This document shows positions 1 to 6,007 of a stretch of DNA of 13,027 bases, piece by piece (position 1 is the first letter of the stretch; every line of letters starts with the position of its first letter). This DNA comes from Candidatus Falkowiibacteriota bacterium. GTDB taxonomy: Bacteria; Patescibacteria; ABY1; BM507; UBA12075. The stretch covers positions 1 to 13,027 of the forward strand of contig DAOVXE010000005.1 of NCBI GenBank assembly GCA_030636285.1. Reading direction: 5' to 3'. A model generated the notes under the pieces. That model saw nothing but the letters and a program-made list of their open reading frames with translations. It had not been told where the DNA came from and ran no database searches. Both the position numbers and the translations under genes were made by a program.

Positions 1-101
1 AACCTGTAGCTATGGCGGGCAAGCCCGCCGACGCTTTTGCGGTGATGCGGAATCTGGGACTCGGAATATCTAATGCTGATTTTGGCAAGCTATCAGAATA
101 A
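1..101 (+). CDS. C-terminal end of an unrecognised protein (5' end outside window)
   Basis: The frame beginning at base 3 reads PVAMAGKPADAFAVMRNLGL... and stops at TAA 99-101. Only 32 residues are visible and I do not recognise the family. The next 95 bases hold a second, very similar C-terminus (PVAMAGKPADAFSVMRALGL...). The differences between the two after base 38 are mostly at third codon positions, which suggests that both copies were once selected as protein. The segment contains the palindrome GGCGGGC-AA-GCCCGCC (14-29), read in frame as AGKPA. Because the window starts here, it is not possible to tell whether further copies lie upstream. The gene is co-directional with miaB. Confidence 0.6.
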   Translation, partial: PVAMAGKPADAFAVMRNLGLGISNADFGKLSE

Positions 102-196
102 AACCTGTAGCTATGGCGGGCAAGCCCGCCGACGCTTTTTCGGTAATGCGCGCGCTCGGGCTGGGGATCAGTAATAGTGATTTTGAAGCGTTATAA
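102..196 (+). pseudogene. Tandem copy of the upstream gene's 3' end, just before miaB
   Basis: Bases 102-139 are identical to bases 1-38; the rest diverges but still encodes nearly the same peptide, ending at TAA 194-196, two bases before the miaB ATG. The period is 101 bases, so this copy is in a different frame from the first, and its frame is closed upstream by stops at 71-73 and 77-79. The only internal ATG (113) would give 27 residues with no visible ribosome binding site. It is best read as a leftover C-terminus of a second paralogue, or the true end of the upstream gene after a duplication or misjoin. A very short real gene is possible but weakly supported. Confidence 0.5.
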
Positions 197-198
197 AC

Positions 199-1608
199 AT
201 GAATAAATTTAAAACTTACAATATAATCACAATCGGGTGCCAAATGAACAAGAGTGATTCTGAGAGGATAGCCGGGCATTTTGAAGAGCAGGGGATGAGA
301 CCCGAGGCAGACAAGTATAAAGCCGATGTGGTGGTGTTAACGACCTGCGGGGTAAGGCAATCGGCCGAAGATCGGGTTTACGGTTTTGTTCCCAGGATAA
401 AAAAAGAAAATCCAGGCTGTTTTCTAATTCTTACCGGATGCTTGTCAATGAGGAGCGACGTAAAAAAGCGTTTAGGCGATTTGGTTGATTTATGGATGCC
501 GATAGGGGAAATATCAAATATCAAATATCAAATAAATTCCAAATTCAAAATCTCAAATTCCAAACAAGACAATTGTAGTTATTTGGAATTAAAAGCAAAG
601 TATAGTTCCGCTTTTAGCGCGTTTGTGCCGATCGGGAACGGCTGTAATAATTATTGTTCTTATTGCGTGGTGCCTTATGCTCGCGGGCGAGAAAAGTATC
701 GGCAAGCCGAGGATATAATAAACGAAGTTAAGGATTTGGCAAATAAAGGATATAAAGAGATTACGTTGATTGCGCAGAATGTGAACAGTTATAAAGTTAA
801 AAGTAAAAAGTTAAAAGTAGTTGATTTTTCAAAATTATTGCGATTGATAAATGATATTCCAGGTGAGTTTTGGGTGCGGTTCGCGACGAGCCATCCTAAG
901 GATATGAGCGATGAGCTGATTGAAACGATCGCTGAATGCGAGCGTGTTTGTGAACACGTGCATTTGCCGGCTCAGGCCGGAGATGATAAGGTTCTTAAAG
1001 CTATGAATAGAAAATACACCAGAGAAGAATATTTAATATTAATTAAAAAAATAAGACAATGTTGTAATGATAAAATGCCCTTTGGGTACAAATCAAATCC
1101 AAAATTGAAAATTTTTAATTCAAATAATTGGGTTGCGCCGGTTTCTATTACAACTGATATTATTGTCGGGTTCCCCGGGGAGACCAAAGAGCAGTTTGAA
1201 AATACGGTTAAACTTTTCAAAGAAGTTAAATTTGATATGGCCTATATCGCCCGGTACAGCCCGCGGCCCGGAACCGCGGCAGCCAAATTGAAAGACAACG
1301 TGCCTAAACAAGAAAAAAAGCGCCGTGAAGCCGCTTTGATGAAAATACTGCGCAAGACAGCTTTGGAAAATAATAAAAAATATATTGGAAAAACGGTTAA
1401 GGTTTTAGTTGAGAAAAAAGGCAAGGACGGTGATTGGTTTGGTAAGACAAGGACATTTAAAAATGTTAAAATAGACGACAGACCCGCCCGCAACGCGAGC
1501 GTAGCGAGGCGGGCGCGGCAGCAGACGGCAGAGAGTTTGTCGGGTAAGTTTGTGGAAGTTAAAATAATTAAGGTAAAGGATTTTGGTATGAAAGGGAAAT
1601 TAGTATGA
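199..1608 (+). CDS. miaB: tRNA-2-methylthio-N6-dimethylallyladenosine synthase MiaB
   Basis: Radical-SAM methylthiotransferase that adds a methylthio group to i6A37 of tRNA. The N-terminal UPF0004 domain has the three cluster cysteines C14 (GCQMN), C50 (TTCGVR) and C81 (TGCLS). The radical-SAM core has C149-x3-C153-x2-C156 (GCNNYCSYCVVPYARG), followed by TLIAQNVNSY and TTDIIVGFPGET; a TRAM-like domain ends the protein. At 469 residues it is longer than many MiaB proteins. The extra length lies in four places: residues ~104-125, ~199-208, ~287-316 and ~426-445. All four coincide with repeat-type DNA, and none falls on a catalytic motif. The start ATG 199 has no clear Shine-Dalgarno. The stop is TGA. 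The product of MiaA, encoded next, is the substrate of this enzyme. Confidence 0.95.
   Translation: MNKFKTYNIITIGCQMNKSDSERIAGHFEEQGMRPEADKYKADVVVLTTCGVRQSAEDRVYGFVPRIKKENPGCFLILTGCLSMRSDVKKRLGDLVDLWMPIGEISNIKYQINSKFKISNSKQDNCSYLELKAKYSSAFSAFVPIGNGCNNYCSYCVVPYARGREKYRQAEDIINEVKDLANKGYKEITLIAQNVNSYKVKSKKLKVVDFSKLLRLINDIPGEFWVRFATSHPKDMSDELIETIAECERVCEHVHLPAQAGDDKVLKAMNRKYTREEYLILIKKIRQCCNDKMPFGYKSNPKLKIFNSNNWVAPVSITTDIIVGFPGETKEQFENTVKLFKEVKFDMAYIARYSPRPGTAAAKLKDNVPKQEKKRREAALMKILRKTALENNKKYIGKTVKVLVEKKGKDGDWFGKTRTFKNVKIDDRPARNASVARRARQQTAESLSGKFVEVKIIKVKDFGMKGKLV
509..571 (+). repeat. Heptanucleotide tandem repeat inside miaB (first insert)
   Basis: Nine consecutive 7-base units: AAATATC three times, then AAATAAA, TTCCAAA, TTCAAAA, TCTCAAA, TTCCAAA, CAAGACA. 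The total is 63 bases, which is exactly 21 codons, so the frame is kept. It encodes a polar stretch between the UPF0004 domain and the radical-SAM core. Confidence 0.8.
793..820 (+). repeat. Heptanucleotide tandem repeat inside miaB (second insert)
   Basis: Four 7-base units, AAAGTTA AAAGTAA AAAGTTA AAAGTAG, encode the Lys-rich stretch after the QNVNSY motif, a position where MiaB proteins vary in length. Confidence 0.7.
1057..1146 (+). repeat. AT-rich in-frame insert in miaB (third insert), partly heptad-like
   Basis: About 30 extra codons separate the MNRKYTREEY segment from ITTDIIVGFPGET, where the family normally has a short link. Within it, about 1088-1129 is low-complexity with AAAT cores at 1095, 1102 and 1109, spaced 7 bases apart, resembling a decayed version of the first insert. 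Confidence 0.5.
1483..1537 (+). repeat. Composite repeat in the miaB TRAM region: GC palindrome plus two heptads
   Basis: CCCGCC (1483-1488) and GGCGGG (1508-1513) bracket CGCAACGCGAGCGTAGCG-type sequence. It is followed by heptads GACGGCA and GAGAGTT (1524-1537), the first of which matches the main miaA unit. It encodes about 20 residues rich in Arg and Ala (426-445) inside the TRAM domain, just before SGKFVEVKI. The base composition is far more GC-rich than the surrounding gene. Confidence 0.7.
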
Positions 1609-1648
1609 GAAGATAACTGCTCACCGGACATATAAAGTATTAAAAAAA

Positions 1649-1749
1649 CACTGTCATTCTGAACGTAGCGTAGCGAAGTGAAGAATCTCGAGAATATCAT
1701 AAGACGCTAAATTCAACGGGATTCTTCGCTGTCGCTCAGAATGACAGTG
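1649..1749. mobile_element. MITE/REP-like inverted-repeat element between miaB and miaA
   Basis: The ends are perfect 14-bp inverted repeats: CACTGTCATTCTGA (1649-1662) and TCAGAATGACAGTG (1736-1749). An inner pair, GAAGAATCTCG (1680-1690) and CGGGATTCTTC (1717-1727), matches with one difference. The 101-bp unit has no coding capacity of its own. The TGTCATTCTGA...GAAGAATC pattern resembles a dispersed repeat seen in many bacterial genomes (from memory, not searched). Its right end supplies the ATG at 1741 that opens the miaA frame. Confidence 0.8.
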
Positions 1750-2763
1750 AGCAATTATATGATAGGCAATAGACAAAAGCAAAAAATTATCGTGATTGTC
1801 GGGACAACCGGAAGCGGAAAAACCGCGCTGGCGGTTGATTTGGCGTGGAAATTCAACGGCGAGGTGATCTCGGCGGACAGCAGGCAAGTGTATAAGTATA
1901 TGGATATTGGGACAGGGAAAGACTTGGATGAATATATGATTAGACGGCAGAGAGCAGACGGCAGAGAGCAGACGGTAGAGAGCAGACGGCAGGATATTAA
2001 GATAGCTAGTCACTGCATTGATCTTGTGCATCCGAATACGGAGTTTAATTTGGGAAAATGGAAAAAGCAGGCCGAGAAGGCGATCAGGGAAATCAGCAAG
2101 CGCCATAGAGTGCCGATCGTGGCCGGCGGAACCGGTTTGTACGCGCAGGCTCTGGTTGATAACTATAATTTATTAAGCCAAAGCAAGCCGGATAAAAAGC
2201 AACGCGCGCGGCTGGAAAAGATGAGCGCAGAAAAATTATTTGAAAAATTGTTAAAGTTAAACGAAAAAATGGCATTAAGGCTTAATGTTAGTGATAAGAT
2301 GAACAAAAGACGTTTAATTCGTAAGATAGAAATTTTGTTAGACGACAGAGAGCAGACGGCAGACGGCAGAAAACAGACGACAGAGAGCAGACGGCAGGGT
2401 TATGATTCACTTGTGCTGGGTATAACTTGGCCGGCAGATGTGCTTAAGGAGAGGATACTAAAAAGAATAAATGATCGGCTGGAAAAAGAAGATATGTTAG
2501 GGGAAGTGGAGCGTTTACACACGGATCATAAAGTAAGCTGGAAACGGTTAAGTAATTTTGGTTTGGAATATAAATATTTAAGCGCTTATCTTCAGGGAGA
2601 AATTAGTTATAAAGATATGGTGCTTGATTTAGCCAGGGCGACTTATCAATTTAGCCGGCGGCAAATGACCTGGCTTAGGCGCTGGGAGCGGCAGGGCCGG
2701 AAGATTTATTGGGTAAAGAATAAGACAGAGGCAAGGAAGGCGGCCAGACAATTTTTAAAATAA
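1741..2763 (+). CDS. miaA: tRNA dimethylallyltransferase MiaA
   Basis: Transfers a dimethylallyl group to A37 of tRNAs, making the substrate of MiaB. The P-loop GTTGSGKT is at residues 21-28, ISADSRQVYKYMDIGTGK at 43-60, then VAGGTGLY and the C-terminal RQMTWLRRW. Two inserts, about residues 68-85 and 202-221, are encoded by heptad repeats and lie outside the core motifs. The first ATG (1741) lies in the terminal inverted repeat of the upstream element; ATG 1759 (MIGNRQKQK...) is equally plausible and still leaves 14 residues before the P-loop. No strong Shine-Dalgarno is present. The 3' end overlaps the end of the convergent gatB by 9 bases. Confidence 0.95.
   Translation: MTVSNYMIGNRQKQKIIVIVGTTGSGKTALAVDLAWKFNGEVISADSRQVYKYMDIGTGKDLDEYMIRRQRADGREQTVESRRQDIKIASHCIDLVHPNTEFNLGKWKKQAEKAIREISKRHRVPIVAGGTGLYAQALVDNYNLLSQSKPDKKQRARLEKMSAEKLFEKLLKLNEKMALRLNVSDKMNKRRLIRKIEILLDDREQTADGRKQTTESRRQGYDSLVLGITWPADVLKERILKRINDRLEKEDMLGEVERLHTDHKVSWKRLSNFGLEYKYLSAYLQGEISYKDMVLDLARATYQFSRRQMTWLRRWERQGRKIYWVKNKTEARKAARQFLK
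1943..1991 (+). repeat. Heptanucleotide tandem repeat inside miaA (first insert)
   Basis: Seven 7-base units alternate GACGGCA and GAGAGCA (one is GACGGTA). They encode an Arg/Gln/Glu-rich stretch (residues 68-84) between the DIGTGK motif and the HCIDLVHP segment. This family is GC-rich and purine-rich, unlike the AT-rich heptads in miaB. Confidence 0.85.
2341..2396 (+). repeat. Heptanucleotide tandem repeat inside miaA (second insert)
   Basis: Eight 7-base units: GACGACA GAGAGCA GACGGCA GACGGCA GAAAACA GACGACA GAGAGCA GACGGCA. They encode a polar stretch after RRLIRKIEILL. The consensus GAnnnCA is the same as in the first miaA insert, so both belong to one repeat family. Confidence 0.85.
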
Positions 2764-4257
2764 TTTTTTTATAATTTTTGAAACCAATATTGGGTTTGCT
2801 TTTCCTTTGGTGCTTGCCATAGTCTGTCCGATAAAGAATTTTAATACTGTTTCTTTGCCGTTTTTATATTCTTCAGCCTGCTTGGGATTATCAGCTATCA
2901 CTTGCTTGATAGTTTTTTCAAGTTCAGCCTCATCGTCAATTTGCTCCAAACCCATATCCTGCATTATGTTGCCGGGATCTCCTCCATTCTTATACATTTG
3001 GGCCAAAATTTTGGTGCCGGCCGAAGAATTGATTTTCTCCTGATAAACCAGGGCGATCAGTTCGGCAAAATTTTCCGGGGTAATTTTGATATCTTTAATA
3101 GATAGATTGTCCTTGTTTAGATGGGTAAACAGCTCTGATATCAGCCAATTGCCGGCCGCGCGCGCCAGTTTGCGTTTTTGGCGCTCCCATTTATCGCCAT
3201 TAGAATCAATCCAGGCGCGAAGCTCGGATATTACTTTTTCGGTATAATCAGCCAGATATTTGTCGCTGACCAAAATGGCGGCCGCTTCTTCGCTTAGATT
3301 ATACTGCTTTATAAAACGCTCTTTCTTTTTTGGCGGCAATTCAATAATATTGGTTTTTATCTCTTTAAGCCAGCTGGCATCAATTTTTATCGGGGGAATG
3401 TCCGGCTCAGGGAAGTAGCGGTAATCAGCTGAAGTTTCTTTCACGCGCTGGCTTACGGTAATATTTTTTTTGTCGTTCCAGCCGCGGGTTTCCTGAATAA
3501 GTTTTTCATTATTTTCAATCGCGTTGATCTGCCTTTTGATCTCGTAGTTAATTGCTTTTTCCACGGCCTTGAAAGAATTAATATTTTTAACTTCTATTTT
3601 GGGATTTAATTTATAATCGCCAAGCGCGCGGATCTCACCGTCTTTATATTCCCATTCATCTTTTTCCTGGACGCTGACATTGGCTTCGCAGCGCATTTCG
3701 CCTTTTTCCATGTCCGCGTTGGAGATATCCAGATATCTTAAGATCTGCTGGTAGGTCTGGCAGAATTTTTTCGCTTCTTCGGCTGACTCAATGATCGGTT
3801 CGGTAACCAGCTCTAGGAGCGGAGTGCCGGCGCGGTTAAAGTCAATAAGCGAATAGCTTTTTCCCATTGGATGGGTGTTTTTGCCAGTGTCTTCTTCCAG
3901 ATGAACGCGGGTAATGTCAATATCGCGGCCATTAACCTTAAGGCTGGCATCATAAACAAAGGGCAGATCATATTGCGATATTTGGTAGCCTTTGGGCAGG
4001 TCCGGATAAAAATAATTCTTGCGGTCAAATTTTGAAAGCTTGTTTATTTTTCCTTTTAGCGCCAAACCTAAAAGCAAAGCCAATTCTATGGCCTTGTAGT
4101 TCGGCGTCGGAAGAGTGCCGGGATGGCCCAGGCAGATCGGGCAGGTGTTTTCGTTCGGCTTTTTGCCCACCGGGTCGTTATCGCAAGCGCAGAACATTTT
4201 CCGCTTGGTTTTTAGCCCGGCATGGATCTCCAAACCGATTATAATATCGTATTTCAT
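2755..4257 (-). CDS. gatB: Aspartyl/glutamyl-tRNA amidotransferase subunit B
   Basis: Subunit of the GatCAB complex, which converts Glu-tRNA(Gln) (and Asp-tRNA(Asn)) to the amidated form. The 500-residue length is about normal. Visible features are GLEIHAGL at 8-15, the cysteines C23, C25, C39 and C42 (FCAC...CPIC), FDRKNYFYPDLPKGYQISQ, NRAGTPLLELVTEP, GEMRCEANVSV, EVKNINSF, and a C-terminal YqeY-like tail ending in IGQTMASTKGKANPILVSK. gatA and gatC are not in the window. The ATG at 4257 is only 3 bases after the stop of the antitoxin gene and has no Shine-Dalgarno, so expression from the toxin-antitoxin transcript, or from a promoter inside the antitoxin gene, is implied. Confidence 0.96.
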   Translation of the reverse strand: MKYDIIIGLEIHAGLKTKRKMFCACDNDPVGKKPNENTCPICLGHPGTLPTPNYKAIELALLLGLALKGKINKLSKFDRKNYFYPDLPKGYQISQYDLPFVYDASLKVNGRDIDITRVHLEEDTGKNTHPMGKSYSLIDFNRAGTPLLELVTEPIIESAEEAKKFCQTYQQILRYLDISNADMEKGEMRCEANVSVQEKDEWEYKDGEIRALGDYKLNPKIEVKNINSFKAVEKAINYEIKRQINAIENNEKLIQETRGWNDKKNITVSQRVKETSADYRYFPEPDIPPIKIDASWLKEIKTNIIELPPKKKERFIKQYNLSEEAAAILVSDKYLADYTEKVISELRAWIDSNGDKWERQKRKLARAAGNWLISELFTHLNKDNLSIKDIKITPENFAELIALVYQEKINSSAGTKILAQMYKNGGDPGNIMQDMGLEQIDDEAELEKTIKQVIADNPKQAEEYKNGKETVLKFFIGQTMASTKGKANPILVSKIIKKLF

Positions 4258-4260
4258 GGA

Positions 4261-4545
4261 TTATATATTGATACTGTTTTCGTTATCAGTATATTGATGA
4301 ATAATAGAAGCGATTAGCGTTTGATAAGGAATTCCTTTTTTTATTGCTTTTGACTTTACTTTTTGCAAATCTTTTTCAGACAAACGAATATTGATATTTT
4401 TTGATTTTTTTAAGGTATTATCAGCGATTTTTTCAAATTTAGCTTTTTCTTTTTTAAACTGTGCTTTACTGATGGTTTTTAATTTACCCCCTTCAAACTC
4501 TTTTAGTATCTTCTTTTCTTCTTTGTCTAATTCATAATATTTCAT
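4261..4545 (-). CDS. CopG/BrnA-like ribbon-helix-helix antitoxin
   Basis: A 94-residue protein. The C-terminal part (about 49-86, NINIRLSEKDLQKVKSKAIKKG and following IPYQTLIASIIHQY) has the beta-strand plus two-helix pattern of ribbon-helix-helix antitoxins; the first 48 residues are charged and would be the toxin-binding segment. It lies 14 bases downstream of a BrnT-like toxin gene, the toxin-first order typical of BrnT-BrnA pairs. Such antitoxins usually repress their own promoter, and a matching near-palindrome is present at 4842-4863. No Shine-Dalgarno is visible. The assignment comes from pattern recognition only. Confidence 0.75.
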   Translation of the reverse strand: MKYYELDKEEKKILKEFEGGKLKTISKAQFKKEKAKFEKIADNTLKKSKNINIRLSEKDLQKVKSKAIKKGIPYQTLIASIIHQYTDNENSINI

Positions 4546-4559
4546 ATAGTTTATGTTAA

Positions 4560-4829
4560 TTATTTAAGATATTTTTTAGTAGCTTTGCGGCTGGGAATTA
4601 TGGTTTTTAAAAATATTTTATTATTATCCTCAATAAAAGGGACTAAATAAGCATAATTATTAATATTTATGATAAATATTTTTTGATTTGAATATTTTTT
4701 TGAATTCGGATGATTAATAATAGCTATAATTTTTTTTGATTCAATAGCGATAATTACATCCTCAAAGCAAATATCTCGCTCAATTTTTAGTTTTTCATTT
4801 TTTTTATAGTCCCAATCAAAATATTTCAT
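4560..4829 (-). CDS. BrnT-like toxin of a type II toxin-antitoxin pair
   Basis: An 89-residue protein starting MKYFDWDYKKNEKLKIER and ending KIFLKTIIPSRKATKKYLK, which fits the BrnT pattern of an N-terminal F-x-WD motif and a C-terminal basic segment ending in R-K-A-x-x-x-Y. BrnT-type toxins are RNases of the RelE-like fold that cut mRNA and stop translation; activity here is inferred. The predicted -10 box lies 7 bases before the ATG, so the transcript would be leaderless. It is AT-rich, like the antitoxin, and sits directly after the terminator of tmk. Confidence 0.65.
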   Translation of the reverse strand: MKYFDWDYKKNEKLKIERDICFEDVIIAIESKKIIAIINHPNSKKYSNQKIFIININNYAYLVPFIEDNNKIFLKTIIPSRKATKKYLK

Positions 4830-4835
4830 AATTAT

Positions 4836-4864
4836 ATTTTATGACAGATAGTATTATTTGTCAA
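4836..4864 (-). promoter_or_regulatory. Toxin-antitoxin promoter with embedded near-palindromic operator
   Basis: On the minus strand, -35 TTGACA (4864-4859), a 17-base spacer and -10 TAAAAT (4841-4836). A 22-base near-palindrome (4842-4863, half-site TGACAnATAnTA, 18 of 22 positions symmetric) fills the spacer and overlaps the -35. This is the expected place for autorepression by the ribbon-helix-helix antitoxin. The predicted start of transcription falls at about 4829, the first base of the toxin ATG. Confidence 0.7.
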
Positions 4865-4865
4865 G

Positions 4866-4899
4866 AAAAAAAGCCGCCTTAAATTATCAGACGGTTTTT
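4866..4899 (-). terminator. Intrinsic terminator of tmk
   Basis: On the minus strand, CCGTC (4894-4890) pairs with GGCGG (4878-4874) through one G-U pair, followed closely by a run of seven T. It lies 13 bases beyond the tmk stop codon. In the plus direction the same stem has a C-A mismatch, so it works best for tmk. Confidence 0.7.
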
Positions 4900-4912
4900 A
4901 TTAAGGGTGGCA

Positions 4913-6007
4913 TTATTTATCAGTATTAATAAGCAATAATTTACCAATAGCCTGGCCGGGAATGATATTTAAAAATTCAGAATTAGTATTTTTTATCTCA
5001 ATCTTGATCTCCTGGTCAAATGACCGGTTTATTATTTTGATCGGCTTATGGTTTATATCAATGATCCAGCCAAAGGCCTGGGGCAGGAGTAATATTTTTA
5101 TGCCGGTCACAACATCCATGGTTGAGCCGGGTGGAATTGAATAATAGTCAGCCGCGGTAAGCAGATAGCTGTTATCAAGCGCGTTGAATTGGGGCGCGAG
5201 CGCTAATTCCGAGAGTTTTATAAATTCCACTGTTTGGCGTTTTTTAGCTTTAGGTTTGTCTGTGACAGGTTCATACGGCATTTGCTCAATATGATGCTCC
5301 TGAATTTTTAACAAAGGCCGAATTTTGGCCCTGAGCATTTCGTTAATTTCATCTTTGGGCATGATCCGGCCGTTTCTGGCGCATTTGATTACCATAATTT
5401 CCGGATAAAGGCCGGCCAGCTCTAAATATATTTTTTCCGCCTCACGCAAATGGTTAATGCTTTTTTCATGAATATCATTGGTTTTACCCTGCCAATCTTC
5501 ACTTTGCCTCATTAGCGCCATTGCCTGGGAAATTTCGGTCTCAACATGCAGGAATAAAACCGCGTCCGGCTGAGGGATATTAAATAGCTTGTATTCAAAG
5601 TTCCTGACCCAATCATAAAAAGCGCTTCTGTCCAGCTTGTTATTGATCTTGCCGCCCTGATGGGCCAGGTTGGAGGTTATATACCTGTCAGCTAAAACTA
5701 TTTTGCCTTCACGCAGATACTTTTTAATTTTAAAACTGGCATCATAGCGGTCAATTGCGTAAAATACTGAAGCTATGTAAGGGCTGACATCTTTGGCTTT
5801 GCCGTATTTGCCTTCCAGATATTCTTCCACCATGCCGGCGGATTTTGTGTTATATTGCGGAAAAGCGATTGTTTCCACGGCCAGACCGGCGTATTCCAGC
5901 CATTTTTTAAGCAAAGCGGTTTGAGTGGCTTTGCCTGAACCGTCTGTTCCGTCAATAACAATAAATTTACCTTTATGTTGTTCTAAATTATAATTGTTCA
6001 TAAACAT
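4913..6007 (-). CDS. tmk: Thymidylate kinase fused to a degenerate dUTPase-fold domain
   Basis: Residues 1-240 are a thymidylate kinase (dTMP to dTDP), with P-loop GTDGSGKAT at 20-28, DRY at 107-109 and LAHQGGK after it. A basic linker (PKAKKRQ, about 253-259) leads to residues ~261-364. That part has the strand pattern of the dUTPase/dCTP deaminase fold (IPPGSTMDVVTGIKILLLP...FGWII...IKIINRSFDQEIKIEIKN...IIPGQAIGKLLLI). The dUTPase catalytic signatures (AGxD, RSG, GVIDxxYxG and the C-terminal Gly-rich motif) are missing, and a full dut gene lies at 7508-7927. The C-terminal domain is therefore probably structural or ligand-binding. Met3 (6001) is an alternative start. A terminator follows at 4866-4899; the long inverted repeat lies just upstream. 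Confidence 0.9.
   Translation of the reverse strand: MFMNNYNLEQHKGKFIVIDGTDGSGKATQTALLKKWLEYAGLAVETIAFPQYNTKSAGMVEEYLEGKYGKAKDVSPYIASVFYAIDRYDASFKIKKYLREGKIVLADRYITSNLAHQGGKINNKLDRSAFYDWVRNFEYKLFNIPQPDAVLFLHVETEISQAMALMRQSEDWQGKTNDIHEKSINHLREAEKIYLELAGLYPEIMVIKCARNGRIMPKDEINEMLRAKIRPLLKIQEHHIEQMPYEPVTDKPKAKKRQTVEFIKLSELALAPQFNALDNSYLLTAADYYSIPPGSTMDVVTGIKILLLPQAFGWIIDINHKPIKIINRSFDQEIKIEIKNTNSEFLNIIPGQAIGKLLLINTDK

Noticed and set aside
1242..1700. 152-codon open frame on the minus strand over the 3' part of miaB
   Set aside because: Antisense shadow of miaB running into the MITE-like element; no recognisable motifs and it conflicts with a well-supported gene.
1654..2106. 150-codon minus-strand open frame over miaA
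   Set aside because: Opposes the MiaA P-loop region, includes repeat-encoded residues and shows no family features.
1943..2396. Repeated GACGGCA/GAGAGCA units as a possible CRISPR array
   Set aside because: The units are 7 bases long, contiguous and translated inside miaA; there are no spacers and no cas genes.
2755..2800. Shared bidirectional terminator where miaA and gatB converge
   Set aside because: There are T-rich runs but no stem on either strand that I can see, and the two genes overlap by 9 bases.
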